Shown here one piece after another: positions 43,121-51,792 of a stretch of DNA of 64,000 nt. The stretch comes from Embleya sp042956465. GTDB lineage: Bacteria > Actinomycetota > Actinomycetes > Streptomycetales > Streptomycetaceae. The position numbers and the translations under genes were made by a program. Numbering within the stretch: the stretch's first letter is position 1; each line of letters begins with the position of its first letter. The notes under the pieces are model-generated. The model worked only from the letters and a program-made list of their open reading frames with translations, was not told the DNA's origin and did not search any database. The stretch is taken from NCBI RefSeq assembly GCF_042956465.1, contig NZ_JBIBGL010000034.1, forward strand, positions 9,619 through 73,618, given 5' to 3'.

Positions 43121-43948
43121 ATGGAGTTCCCTTTGCCCGATATCTCCCTGGATTACACCGAGCTTCGCAAAATGGCCGGAGCGTTGACGGTGCTCGCCAA
43201 TACCTTCAAGGACGACGCGTCGAAGTTCCGCACCCACGGTTCCGGAGTGCCCGGGCAGCACGGTACCGTTCCGGCAAAGGACATCGGTGGAGTGGCCGCT
43301 CCGCTCGGCTCGTTCTATACGACCTGGTCGTTTCCGATGGGCAAGGCCGTCGAGGGCCTGGAGGCCCTTTCCAAACTCCTCGGCTATGTCGCGGACGGCG
43401 CCGAGGCATGGGACGACGGTGTCGCCGCGCAATTTGCCGCGACGCCCGGCCGTAATCCGTTGAATCACTGGCTGGAACAGAAGAAGACCTGGGAGGAATG
43501 GCTCAAGACCCATCCGGACGGAAAGCCCAAGGAAGGGGAGACGGCGCCCCCGCAGCCGAGCGCCGAGCCACCTCTGCACTACACGCACACCGACAAGTAC
43601 GGCGTCACCACCGACGTCACGGTCAAGGTCGACGGCGCCTACAACGTCACCGAGCAGACGGTGACCATCACCGACCACGGCACCACCTACACCGAGCACA
43701 CCACCTACGGCGCCAACGGTGCCTACGACACCGTCACCACCGGCCGCGACGGCTCGGTGACCACGGAAAAGGTCACGGTCGACGGCTCGGGCCGGGGCAC
43801 CAAGACGGTCACCGACAAGGAGGGCACGACGGTCTACACCACCCCGGACGTCAACGACCCGAAGGCCGAGTGGACCAAGGTCGTCAAGGAGGCGCCCGAC
43901 CGCCCACCGGTCGGCGGCGGAGGCGGTGGCGGGCGCAGCCGAAGGTAG
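43121..43948 (+). CDS. WXG100/ESX-like helical protein with threonine-rich beta tail
   Basis: 275 residues if from ATG 43121. TTG 43133 (MPDISLDY...) has the better-placed GGAG and is an equal alternative. Residues about 5-110 are helical (ELRKMAGALTVLANTFKDDASKF, AVEGLEALSKLLGYVADG), similar to ESX-type substrates. Residues 130-250 are Thr/Val-rich, with a repeating T-T-x-T-V-T pattern (TDVTVKVDGAYNVTEQTVTI), like YD-type beta repeats. A Gly-rich end follows. It is divergent from the giant gene across 181 bases and heads the three-gene rightward unit. Confidence 0.82.
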   Translation: MEFPLPDISLDYTELRKMAGALTVLANTFKDDASKFRTHGSGVPGQHGTVPAKDIGGVAAPLGSFYTTWSFPMGKAVEGLEALSKLLGYVADGAEAWDDGVAAQFAATPGRNPLNHWLEQKKTWEEWLKTHPDGKPKEGETAPPQPSAEPPLHYTHTDKYGVTTDVTVKVDGAYNVTEQTVTITDHGTTYTEHTTYGANGAYDTVTTGRDGSVTTEKVTVDGSGRGTKTVTDKEGTTVYTTPDVNDPKAEWTKVVKEAPDRPPVGGGGGGGRSRR

Positions 43949-44000
43949 CGCCCGCGGATCGTTTCCCGAAGCAGTACCACCCGCCCGCGAAGGAGTTCTC

Positions 44001-44312
44001 ATGCCCAGCGATTTCAAAATCACCTATGACCAGGTCCATACCGCCCAGCTCGAAATGAAGCGGGTATCCGAGGCGGCCACCCTGGACATCAATCGACTCC
44101 AGGCCAAGGTGGACGGATTGCTGAAGCCCGGATCCGGCCTCTGGCTCAAGCTCAGCAGCGAAGAACTCAACACCAAGTACAAGACGCTGAGCGAGGATTT
44201 GAAAAAGGCGATCCTGACCATCGCCACTTTCTCCGGCCAATTCGACAAGATTGTCGAGGCGGCGCGAAAGCTCGACGAATCGATGAAGGCGGCACTCCAG
44301 AAGTCCGCGTAA
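44001..44312 (+). CDS. WXG100-superfamily-like small helical protein A
   Basis: 103 residues from ATG 44001 with AAGGAG (43990-43995). Two amphipathic helices flank a short turn, the ESAT-6/CFP-10 layout. The turn reads GLWLKLSSEEL: the Trp is present but the Gly of WXG is Lys. The second helix ends with DESMKAALQKSA; no clear YxxxD/E export motif. It is paired with the next gene as in ESX couples, so the two probably form a heterodimer (inference). Confidence 0.88.
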   Translation: MPSDFKITYDQVHTAQLEMKRVSEAATLDINRLQAKVDGLLKPGSGLWLKLSSEELNTKYKTLSEDLKKAILTIATFSGQFDKIVEAARKLDESMKAALQKSA

Positions 44313-44364
44313 TCGATTCCGGCACACCACCCACCCCGACCCCTCCACCCCGAAACGGATTGAC

Positions 44365-44691
44365 ATGACCACACCCCTGGGTACGGATGTCGACGTCAAT
44401 ATCGCGGAGGTCCAGCTGGTCTCCGACGACATGGTGCAAAGCGCAGCGAACACGCAGACTTCCTTGAAGGCGCTGCGCACCACCGTGACGGCATTGCTGA
44501 ATCCCGACGGTGGCCTTTATCTGCGGAAGACCAGCCCGCAGATGACCCAGTCCTATGACGAGCTGACCAACTCGCTCGACAAGGCGATGGTTTCGATCAA
44601 GCAGTTCAGTGACACCTTCCAGGTCGTCGTGAACAATTTGCGGAGCCTGGACGGCGAGGACGTCAAGCCGCCGGCTCCGCACAACGTCTGA
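44365..44691 (+). CDS. WXG100-superfamily-like small helical protein B
   Basis: 108 residues from ATG 44365; the Shine-Dalgarno is weak (CGGATTG). Same helix-turn-helix size as its neighbour; the turn is GGLYLRKTSPQM, with Tyr-Leu-Arg in place of Trp-X-Gly. SYDELTNSLDKAM follows. A disordered Pro-rich tail (VKPPAPHNV) ends it. Probable partner of protein A and substrate or component of the secretion system encoded by the adjacent EccC-like ATPase. Confidence 0.87.
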   Translation: MTTPLGTDVDVNIAEVQLVSDDMVQSAANTQTSLKALRTTVTALLNPDGGLYLRKTSPQMTQSYDELTNSLDKAMVSIKQFSDTFQVVVNNLRSLDGEDVKPPAPHNV

Positions 44692-44723
44692 GCCGACCGC
44701 CGAATCCCGATTCTCCGCAGTGC

Positions 44724-44738
44724 CCGCGGCAACCGCGG
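44724..44738. terminator. Short hairpin between convergent genes
   Basis: CCGCGG-CAA-CCGCGG, 32 bases after the small helical protein B stop and 28 before the end of the EccC-like gene. A weak bidirectional terminator candidate. Confidence 0.35.
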
Positions 44739-44765
44739 AACCGCCCGCACCACGCCCCATCGCCA

Positions 44766-47700
44766 TCACCGAGCGGTGGGGCGCAGGTGCGTCTCGGGCA
44801 CGAGCACCGGAGCCAGGAAGCCCTTGCGGTCCCGGATCCAGGCATGCCCGATCCGCAGCGGCTGACGAACCCGCTCGGTGGGCAGCCGGGCACCGATCAG
44901 ATCGCCCTCGCCACCGAGCTGCGGCGACAGCAGGATGCCCTGCCGGTTGCGTCGCACATCGCCCAGCCAACCGCTGAGCGACTGCAACAGCGTCTCCGCG
45001 GTCGCCGCGTACGCCAACCCGATGCCCCGATCCCGCCCCGAACCGATCACCTCGCGCAGCGCGTACCCGACCATCGACCCCATGTCGGACAGCAGATCCG
45101 CGTCGTCGATCAGCACCACCGCGGGACCCGCCAGATCCTCGACCGCCGCAGACGTACGCGAGCCGTCCGAGTCGGCACCCTCGACCAACGTCACCAACGG
45201 ATGCGCCCGCAACAGCCGCAGCGGCGAATCGCGCGGCGTGATCGCCACCACGCGCGTGCCGCTCGCCAACAACGACACCGCCATCGTCGCCAACGTGTTG
45301 CTGCGCCCACTGCCGGGCGGACCGACCACCGCGAACGTGTGCTGCGCATCGCCGAAGTCCGCCCCCACCGCGCCGACGGCGTCCCCACCGATACCCAACA
45401 GGGCCCACAACGGCCGCCGTTGCTCCGGGGTCACCGCCTCATACGCCTGCGCGAAGGCGATCGTGGCGGGCAACGCGGCCAGCTCGAACGGCCGGCGCGC
45501 CGCATCCACCCCCCGGTCCCGCTCGCGCGCGTCCGCCGCGATCCGGCGCAGCGCCTCGACCTGCTCGCGCCCGCTCTCACCCGGACCCAGCAGGCACACC
45601 TGCGCCTCGGTCCACGAACCCGACACCAGGATCCGCCCGGGCGGCATCGAACCGGGAATCGCGGTCCGCGGCACCCCCGCGCCCGAGTACTCGCTGCGAT
45701 CGGCCTGCCGCAGCAGCACCATGTCGTCGTTGACCGAGGACAACCGCCCGTTGATCAGCGCCCGTTCGGACGTCATCACCAGGTGGATACCCGCCGCCGC
45801 GCCCTCGCGCAGCAGCCGGATCACCTCGTTCATCACCCGGCCGTCGTCGTACTCGTACAGCGTCGGCGCCAACGGGTCCCATCCGTCGATCAGCAGGAAC
45901 ACGTGCGCCGGACACGTCTGCGCGTCGCCCGCCCGCAGCTCGGTCAGATTCGCGCACGCATGCCGGGACAACAGCTCCTGACGCACGCTCAGCTCCTCGC
46001 CGAGCCGGGAGATCAACCGGTCGATCCGGCTCAGATCGGTGCGCGGCACCACCGTGCCGCAATGCGGCAGGTCGGCGAGCGCGGCCAGCGCACCACCACC
46101 CGCGTCGATCGCCTGGATGTGCACGACCCCGCAGGAATGTCGCCGGGCCAGCGCCGCCGCCATCGTGCGCAACAGCTGACTGCGACCGGTGCGCGGCGCA
46201 CCGACCACGAACAGATGGCCGAACGTGCTCGGATCCAGCAGCACCGCCTTGCGCGCCTGCAGGTGCGGCACGTCCTCCATCGCCCACGCGACCGGCTCCA
46301 GCGCGCCCGGCTGCCGATCGACGGCCGGCGCCGGCTCCGGCAGGTCCTCGGTCAGCACTCGATGCGGCAACGGATCCAGCCACGGGCTCGGCGGCTTGGT
46401 GAAGTCCGGGAGCACCGCGGCCGCCGCCGAGATCGCGGTGACCAACTCCTTCAGGTCGGTGGTCGGTTCCGCGTCGCCGAGCTGCGGCTGCGGCTCCACG
46501 TCCGGCTCGGCGACGGGCGGACGCGGGCGACCCAACCGGCTCCAGGACAACACCGAGGTCTGCGGCCGAACCGGCTCCGGCACGGCCGGAAGCACCCGCG
46601 CCGGCTTCGGCGCGATCTTGGCATCCACCCGCTCGGTCCCCGCGTACGCGGTCTGGAACGGGATCACCGTGTGATGCGAGGTCCGGGCCAACGCCCGGCC
46701 GGGAGTTGCCGAGGAGATGGCCACCGCGTCCTTGGTGTCGATCACGTCCGAGCTCTCCCCGGCGTCGGTCACCCGCAACGCGATCCGCAGATTCGTGTTG
46801 GCCCGGATGTCCGCCGTGATCACCCCGGCCGGACGCTGCGTGGCGAGCACCATGTGGATGCCCAGCGAACGCCCGCGCTGGGCGATGCCCACCAGGCCCG
46901 GGATGAAGTCCGGCACCTCCCGGACCAGCGTCGCGAACTCGTCCACGATCAACAACAATCGCGGCAGCGCGGGCAACCGGGCATCACGCAGCCGCTTGCC
47001 CCGATACTCCGCATGGTCCTTCGCGCCGACCATCGCCAACATCAGCTCGCGCCGGGTCAGTTCGGCGCCCAGCGAGGCCATCGCGCGGTGCACCAACTGG
47101 GCGTCCAGGTCGGTCACCATGCCGAGCGTGTGCGGAAGTTCGACGCAGTCCTTGAACGCACTGCCGCCCTTGTAGTCCACCAGGACGAAGGTCAGTTCGT
47201 CCGGCCGGTTCGCCGCCGCCAGGGCGGCCACGAACGACTGCAACAACTCCGACTTGCCCGACCCCGTGGTGCCCGCGATCAGCGCATGCGGACCGTCCAG
47301 CACCAGATCGAAGGACACCGGACCGTCGTAGCCGACGCCGAGCAACGCCCGAGTCGACGCCGGCCGACGCCGCCAACGCTCCCCGATGACGGCCGGATCC
47401 GGCGGATCCAACGTCAACAACTCCGGCAACAAGACCCGATCCGGCAGCGCGCCCTCGTCCGGCGAGGTGACATCGCGGACCGGCGCCAGCGCCCGGGCGA
47501 CGGCATCACACCACGCCACGGTGGGCAGATCCGGCCGTACGTCGGCGACGGTCGGCGTGCCGTGCCGGCGCACCGTCGCCACCGGCCCGCGCGGGGCCGA
47601 CGCCTCGTCCAGGCCGATCACCGCCGTGCACTCCTGCGGCAGGAACCGCTCCTCGGTGTCCACGCAGATCGAGAACACCCGCACCTGCGGTCCCTCCTGC

Positions 47701-49328
47701 AACACCTGGGTCATGCCCGGGATCTCGCGCAACCGGCGGGCACCGTCCACGACCAGGACGACATCCGGCTCGGCGAACACCGCGTTGCGCAGCAACGTCT
47801 CGGACGCCGCCTTACGGGCCCGCACCACCTGGACCAACTCGGCGACCCGGGCCGCGATCGTCTCCGGATCGCTGCCGATCAACACCTCCGGCCCACCGCG
47901 CACCGTGCCACGCGCATGCGGCAGCCAGGCCAACCAGCCCCACGCCTCGGCGCCGGCCGCACCGGTGAGCAGCCGCACCTGGACATCCCGCGGACTGTGC
48001 AGGATCGCTGCCTGCGCCACCAGCCAGCCGGCCGTCCGCAACGCGATCCCGGGCGGGCCCGCGACGCCGAGCACCCCCTGCTGCGGCAGGTCCACCGCCG
48101 TGGGTACATCCGGCACGGTCCAGTACGCGCGCCGATCCAACGACTCCGAGTCCGCGTCCTCGACCTCGTTCAGCGACGTGTGCGCCGACGTGCCCACGCG
48201 CAACACCAGATGATCCGGATCGACCCGCCGCCGCTCCCACAACCGTTGGCCCGGGCCGGTCGCGAACAGGCCGGTCACCGACGGGTCCGGGATCGCGTCG
48301 ACCCGACCCTGCCGCTCCACCTCGGTGCTCGCGGCGACATCGGCGAGCACCTCCGCCTTGCGGATCCGGTACGCCGCCAGGTCCTTGACGAACTGCTTGC
48401 GACCGCTGCGCCGCGAGGAGATCCAGTTGGCCAGCGCCATGATCGGGCTGAAGATCGCGAAGATCAGGAAGAAGTAGGAGTCGAAGATCTTGACCATGAC
48501 CAGGCCGAGCAACATCGGCGCGAGCGTGATCAGCAGCGGGAACGGCTGTCGGAAATTGCCGCGCGGCCGGGTCGGGATCCGGAACCGGCCGCCCTTGACC
48601 GGCTCGACGATCCGCGGCGGCCGGTTGAAGTCGAGCCCGGCGCCGTCCGCCGAGGGCACGATGTCCGCGCCCGCATCGAACGGCGCGGCCGGGCGCAGCA
48701 GTACCGGGCCCACGGTCAGACCGAGACCGAGCCCCCACTCCACCTCGCCGACGATCGGCTGCTCGGGGTCGGGCGGCGGCTCGTCCGCGAACTCCCGGTC
48801 CTTGGGGTCGATCGGCCGCTCGGGCGTGTCCTCCCGGGTGCGGTACACCCGACCGAGTCGTACCTCGCTGCCGGGAGGCACCGCGACCCGCACCGCACCC
48901 GCCGGCCCGACCGTCACCCGAAGTCCGTGTGCGGGCACGCCGGGCTCGTCGATGTGGATCGCACACGCGGGATCCGAGCCGATGTCGTAGCTGCCCATCG
49001 GCAACGGCCAGATCCGCCCCGCCCCGGGACCCGCCGCGAGATGCAACTCGACGAGTGGCGGGGCGGGATGCTCGTTCACCGGGTCGGCGGGGAGGGTGCC
49101 GAGCGTGAGTTCACTGCCCTCGCGGATGCCGCACGCCGACAGCGCGTCGCCGTGGTCGAGCACGGTGTGCGCGTGCGCGAGCCGACACGGTATGTCGGGT
49201 GCGCCGAGATCGTGCGTGTCGGCGAGATGTTCGAGCAGTTCACGAACGGTGGTGCCGGCGTCGGCCTCGATCACGATCGAGTCCCGCCGATCCCGCGCCG
49301 GCTCGGACACGGTGATGGTCAGTCGCAT
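44766..49328 (-). CDS. Type VII secretion ATPase EccC-like, FHA-containing FtsK/SpoIIIE protein
   Basis: 1520 residues; ATG 49326-49328 after an ideal GGAGGTGATC. Residues 1-80 look like a ubiquitin-like fold (YukD type) and about 95-170 an FHA domain (GSYDIGSDPACAIHI). Two membrane segments lie at about 263-310. Three FtsK-type ATPase modules follow: module 1 is intact (GTTGSGKSELL near 688, LLLIVDEFATL near 796), while modules 2 (GAPRTGRSQLL near 1044) and 3 (GPPGSGRSNTL near 1336) have Arg instead of Lys. The FHA-plus-ATPase layout recalls YukBA/EssC of Firmicutes-type systems. It is the motor for export of WXG-like proteins. Confidence 0.95.
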   Translation of the reverse strand: MRLTITVSEPARDRRDSIVIEADAGTTVRELLEHLADTHDLGAPDIPCRLAHAHTVLDHGDALSACGIREGSELTLGTLPADPVNEHPAPPLVELHLAAGPGAGRIWPLPMGSYDIGSDPACAIHIDEPGVPAHGLRVTVGPAGAVRVAVPPGSEVRLGRVYRTREDTPERPIDPKDREFADEPPPDPEQPIVGEVEWGLGLGLTVGPVLLRPAAPFDAGADIVPSADGAGLDFNRPPRIVEPVKGGRFRIPTRPRGNFRQPFPLLITLAPMLLGLVMVKIFDSYFFLIFAIFSPIMALANWISSRRSGRKQFVKDLAAYRIRKAEVLADVAASTEVERQGRVDAIPDPSVTGLFATGPGQRLWERRRVDPDHLVLRVGTSAHTSLNEVEDADSESLDRRAYWTVPDVPTAVDLPQQGVLGVAGPPGIALRTAGWLVAQAAILHSPRDVQVRLLTGAAGAEAWGWLAWLPHARGTVRGGPEVLIGSDPETIAARVAELVQVVRARKAASETLLRNAVFAEPDVVLVVDGARRLREIPGMTQVLQEGPQVRVFSICVDTEERFLPQECTAVIGLDEASAPRGPVATVRRHGTPTVADVRPDLPTVAWCDAVARALAPVRDVTSPDEGALPDRVLLPELLTLDPPDPAVIGERWRRRPASTRALLGVGYDGPVSFDLVLDGPHALIAGTTGSGKSELLQSFVAALAAANRPDELTFVLVDYKGGSAFKDCVELPHTLGMVTDLDAQLVHRAMASLGAELTRRELMLAMVGAKDHAEYRGKRLRDARLPALPRLLLIVDEFATLVREVPDFIPGLVGIAQRGRSLGIHMVLATQRPAGVITADIRANTNLRIALRVTDAGESSDVIDTKDAVAISSATPGRALARTSHHTVIPFQTAYAGTERVDAKIAPKPARVLPAVPEPVRPQTSVLSWSRLGRPRPPVAEPDVEPQPQLGDAEPTTDLKELVTAISAAAAVLPDFTKPPSPWLDPLPHRVLTEDLPEPAPAVDRQPGALEPVAWAMEDVPHLQARKAVLLDPSTFGHLFVVGAPRTGRSQLLRTMAAALARRHSCGVVHIQAIDAGGGALAALADLPHCGTVVPRTDLSRIDRLISRLGEELSVRQELLSRHACANLTELRAGDAQTCPAHVFLLIDGWDPLAPTLYEYDDGRVMNEVIRLLREGAAAGIHLVMTSERALINGRLSSVNDDMVLLRQADRSEYSGAGVPRTAIPGSMPPGRILVSGSWTEAQVCLLGPGESGREQVEALRRIAADARERDRGVDAARRPFELAALPATIAFAQAYEAVTPEQRRPLWALLGIGGDAVGAVGADFGDAQHTFAVVGPPGSGRSNTLATMAVSLLASGTRVVAITPRDSPLRLLRAHPLVTLVEGADSDGSRTSAAVEDLAGPAVVLIDDADLLSDMGSMVGYALREVIGSGRDRGIGLAYAATAETLLQSLSGWLGDVRRNRQGILLSPQLGGEGDLIGARLPTERVRQPLRIGHAWIRDRKGFLAPVLVPETHLRPTAR

Positions 49329-49359
49329 GCGATCACCTCCAGGGGAACGCGGCCGGCAC

Positions 49360-51792
49360 TCACGACCGACCGGGCCGGGTCGGCTCGGCGGGAGGGAGGG
49401 GGGTGGCGGGGTCGGCGGGGTGGGTGGGGGTGGTCGGGTTGGTCGGATCTCTCGGGTCGGTCGGCTCGTCGGGGGGCGGCGGGGTGGCCGGGTTGGCCGG
49501 GCATGTGGGCCTGTTGGGGTCGGGCGGGGTGGCCTGGGTGGTCGGGTCTGCCGGGTCGGCGGGCTCGTCGGGGTGCGGCGGGGCAGCCGGGTTGGCGGAG
49601 TCGGCCGGGTCGGTGGGTCCGCCGCGGTCGGTGTGCCCGGTCGGGTTCGCCGCGTTCACCGCGTTCGCCCCGCTCCCGGCGTTCGGTGGGGCGACGGGGT
49701 GGACCGGGGCGGGTGGCTCGGCCGGGGGAGGGGGATCGACCTCGGCCGGGGCCTGGGCCTGGCGCGCCGACGCGAACGCCGGCGGCCGGCGCGGAGCGTC
49801 GCCGGAGATCGCGGGCATCGGTGCCGCGGCATCGGGTGTCGGTCGGATGGGCTCGGACCCGGGTACGCCTGCCCGTGGCGTGTGGCCGGCGGATACCGCG
49901 CCGTCGGACCCGCCGGCCGGCGCGCCCGACGCGCCCGACGCGGCGGTCGAGTTCGCCGCTCCGGGGCGGGACGAGGCCGGAACCCCCGCCCGGGATGCGT
50001 CGGCGGACGCCCGAACTCCGGTGCGAGGTGCGCCGCTTGAGGCCGAAGCCCCGGTCCCCGAAGCCCCGGTCCCCGAAGCCCCGGTCCGCGAAGTCTCGGT
50101 GGAGCCCGTAACTCCATTTCGAGCCAAGCCGGTTGAGGCTGTGTTGCGTTCTCGGGATGCATCGGTGGAGCCCGGAACCCCCGCCCGGGACGCGGCAGAT
50201 GCGGACGCGGACGATGTCGTCCCGACAGTCCGACCCGAGCCGGAGACGGGTGCGCCTTCGAAGGCCCGGGCCAGCGCTCCGGCCCCGGTGCCGCGTGATT
50301 CCGTGCCCGCGGCAGCGGTGGCGTCCACAGCAGGCGCGCCCGTCGTGCCGGGAGCGGTCATCTGCGCGGCCCTCACCCCGGCCACCGCCGGGTCGACCGC
50401 GGAGCCGCGCGTGGTCGGCGCGCCGACAGCCGCAGCCGTGGTTCGGGCGCTCGCCGTACCGCCCGTCCTCGTGCCGAGCAGGGAGCCGCCCGCGACCGAA
50501 GCACCAGCAACCGGCGCACCCGCGGCCGATGTACCCGTAACCGGCGCGCCCGCGGCCGACGCACCCGCGGCCGATGCACTCGTAACCGGCGCGCCCGCGG
50601 CCGACGCACCCGTAACCGGCGCGTCAGCAACCGACGCGCCCGCAGTCACCGGACCCACCGCGGCCGGACCCGCATTCCCGACCCCCGACCGCAACGCCTC
50701 CATGCCAGGCGGCACCGGCTCCCCGCCCGGCGACCCCGGTTCCGAGCCCGCCCGTACCGCTCCCGCGCCCGGCGGCACCGGCTCCGGTGGGCGCAACCGG
50801 CCTGCACGGACCGCTCGGGCCACCGCGCGGGCCAGGCCGGCTGTTTCGACCGGGCCCAGGCCGTCCGCGGCGGGCAGTACCCCGAATGTGTCCGGCCGCA
50901 GGATCAGGCGGCGCCCGCGTACGTCGCCGAGCACGATCGCCCGGCGGTCCCGGTCCCGGGTGAACGCGACCAGTTGGCGCTCCAGTTCCGGATCGGCCTC
51001 CGCGCCGACGCAGGCCAGGACCCGTACCGCCGGATCGGCGCACACCTCGGCCGGCGGCCGGCCCGCGAAGGCCGGGTGTACACCCCGGGCCACGCCGACC
51101 GCACCGTCGGGCAATCGCCGAGCGAGCTGTGCGGTCAACGCGTGACCGAGATCCCGGCCGGCCGCCGAGTCCCCGGCCACCGCGAGCACCGGCGGCACCG
51201 CCGTGAGATCGAGCAGCACGACATCGGTTTCGAGCAATCCGACCACGACCGGCAGCGCAGCCCGCGCATCCGCCGCGGGCGCGCCCAGCCGCGCCACCGC
51301 GGCCGACCACAGCAGGGGATCGTCCGGGTCCGCCGACCACGGCCCCGTGGCCTCCGGCACCTTGGCCGCCGCGAGCCGTACCGACACCCGCTCGTCCGCC
51401 AGGACCACGGCCCAGGGTTCGACGCCCGCCGAGCGCGCCTCGGCGACGGCACGTACCGCGCGGTCGAACGTCTCGGGCGCACCCAGGTGCCGAGTCAGCG
51501 TGGCCACCGCGCGTCGATCCCGCCGCCACGCGACGAACGGCGCCGCGAACGCCCGCCCGGTCGCCACGATCTGCTGCCACAACCCGCGGAACAACCCGCG
51601 TGGGCCGGCCCGTCGAGCCAGCACCCGCAGCAACACCAGGAGCAGCACCACGAGTTCGAGCAGCGCCAGCCACGCGATGCCCCGGTCGCCGCTCCAGAAG
51701 TCCGTGCCGAAAGGATTCGCGGCCGTTGTGCTGCTGATCGTGCCCTCCCACGGAACAGGTGAGGCCGAGGCCACCCGAAGATCAGTGAGCAT
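49360..51792 (-). CDS. Membrane protein with very long Ala/Thr/Pro low-complexity tail, upstream of EccC
   Basis: 810 residues if from ATG 51790-51792. No Shine-Dalgarno is visible and the first ten codons have poor third positions, so the start is uncertain. One membrane segment at about residues 40-58 (LALLELVVLLLVLLRVLA). A folded domain at about 85-325 has VVLLDLTAVPPVLAVAGDSAAG and AVRVLACVGAEADPEL. From about 335 to the end it is disordered: first ASAAGAPVTG-like repeats, then Asp/Pro-rich (DEPTDPRDPTNPT). It is 31 bases upstream of EccC. Perhaps a T7SS accessory or anchor (inference from position). Confidence 0.82.
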   Translation of the reverse strand: MLTDLRVASASPVPWEGTISSTTAANPFGTDFWSGDRGIAWLALLELVVLLLVLLRVLARRAGPRGLFRGLWQQIVATGRAFAAPFVAWRRDRRAVATLTRHLGAPETFDRAVRAVAEARSAGVEPWAVVLADERVSVRLAAAKVPEATGPWSADPDDPLLWSAAVARLGAPAADARAALPVVVGLLETDVVLLDLTAVPPVLAVAGDSAAGRDLGHALTAQLARRLPDGAVGVARGVHPAFAGRPPAEVCADPAVRVLACVGAEADPELERQLVAFTRDRDRRAIVLGDVRGRRLILRPDTFGVLPAADGLGPVETAGLARAVARAVRAGRLRPPEPVPPGAGAVRAGSEPGSPGGEPVPPGMEALRSGVGNAGPAAVGPVTAGASVADAPVTGASAAGAPVTSASAAGASAAGAPVTGTSAAGAPVAGASVAGGSLLGTRTGGTASARTTAAAVGAPTTRGSAVDPAVAGVRAAQMTAPGTTGAPAVDATAAAGTESRGTGAGALARAFEGAPVSGSGRTVGTTSSASASAASRAGVPGSTDASRERNTASTGLARNGVTGSTETSRTGASGTGASGTGASASSGAPRTGVRASADASRAGVPASSRPGAANSTAASGASGAPAGGSDGAVSAGHTPRAGVPGSEPIRPTPDAAAPMPAISGDAPRRPPAFASARQAQAPAEVDPPPPAEPPAPVHPVAPPNAGSGANAVNAANPTGHTDRGGPTDPADSANPAAPPHPDEPADPADPTTQATPPDPNRPTCPANPATPPPPDEPTDPRDPTNPTTPTHPADPATPLPPAEPTRPGRS
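50536..50610 (-). repeat. 30-bp exact repeat in the low-complexity tail gene
   Basis: Identical 30-base copies at 50536-50565 and 50581-50610 (each begins CGTAACCGGCGCGCCCGCGG), with a partial third copy from 50611. Flanking sequence is a looser version of the same unit, so the tail probably varies in length by slippage or recombination. Confidence 0.75.
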
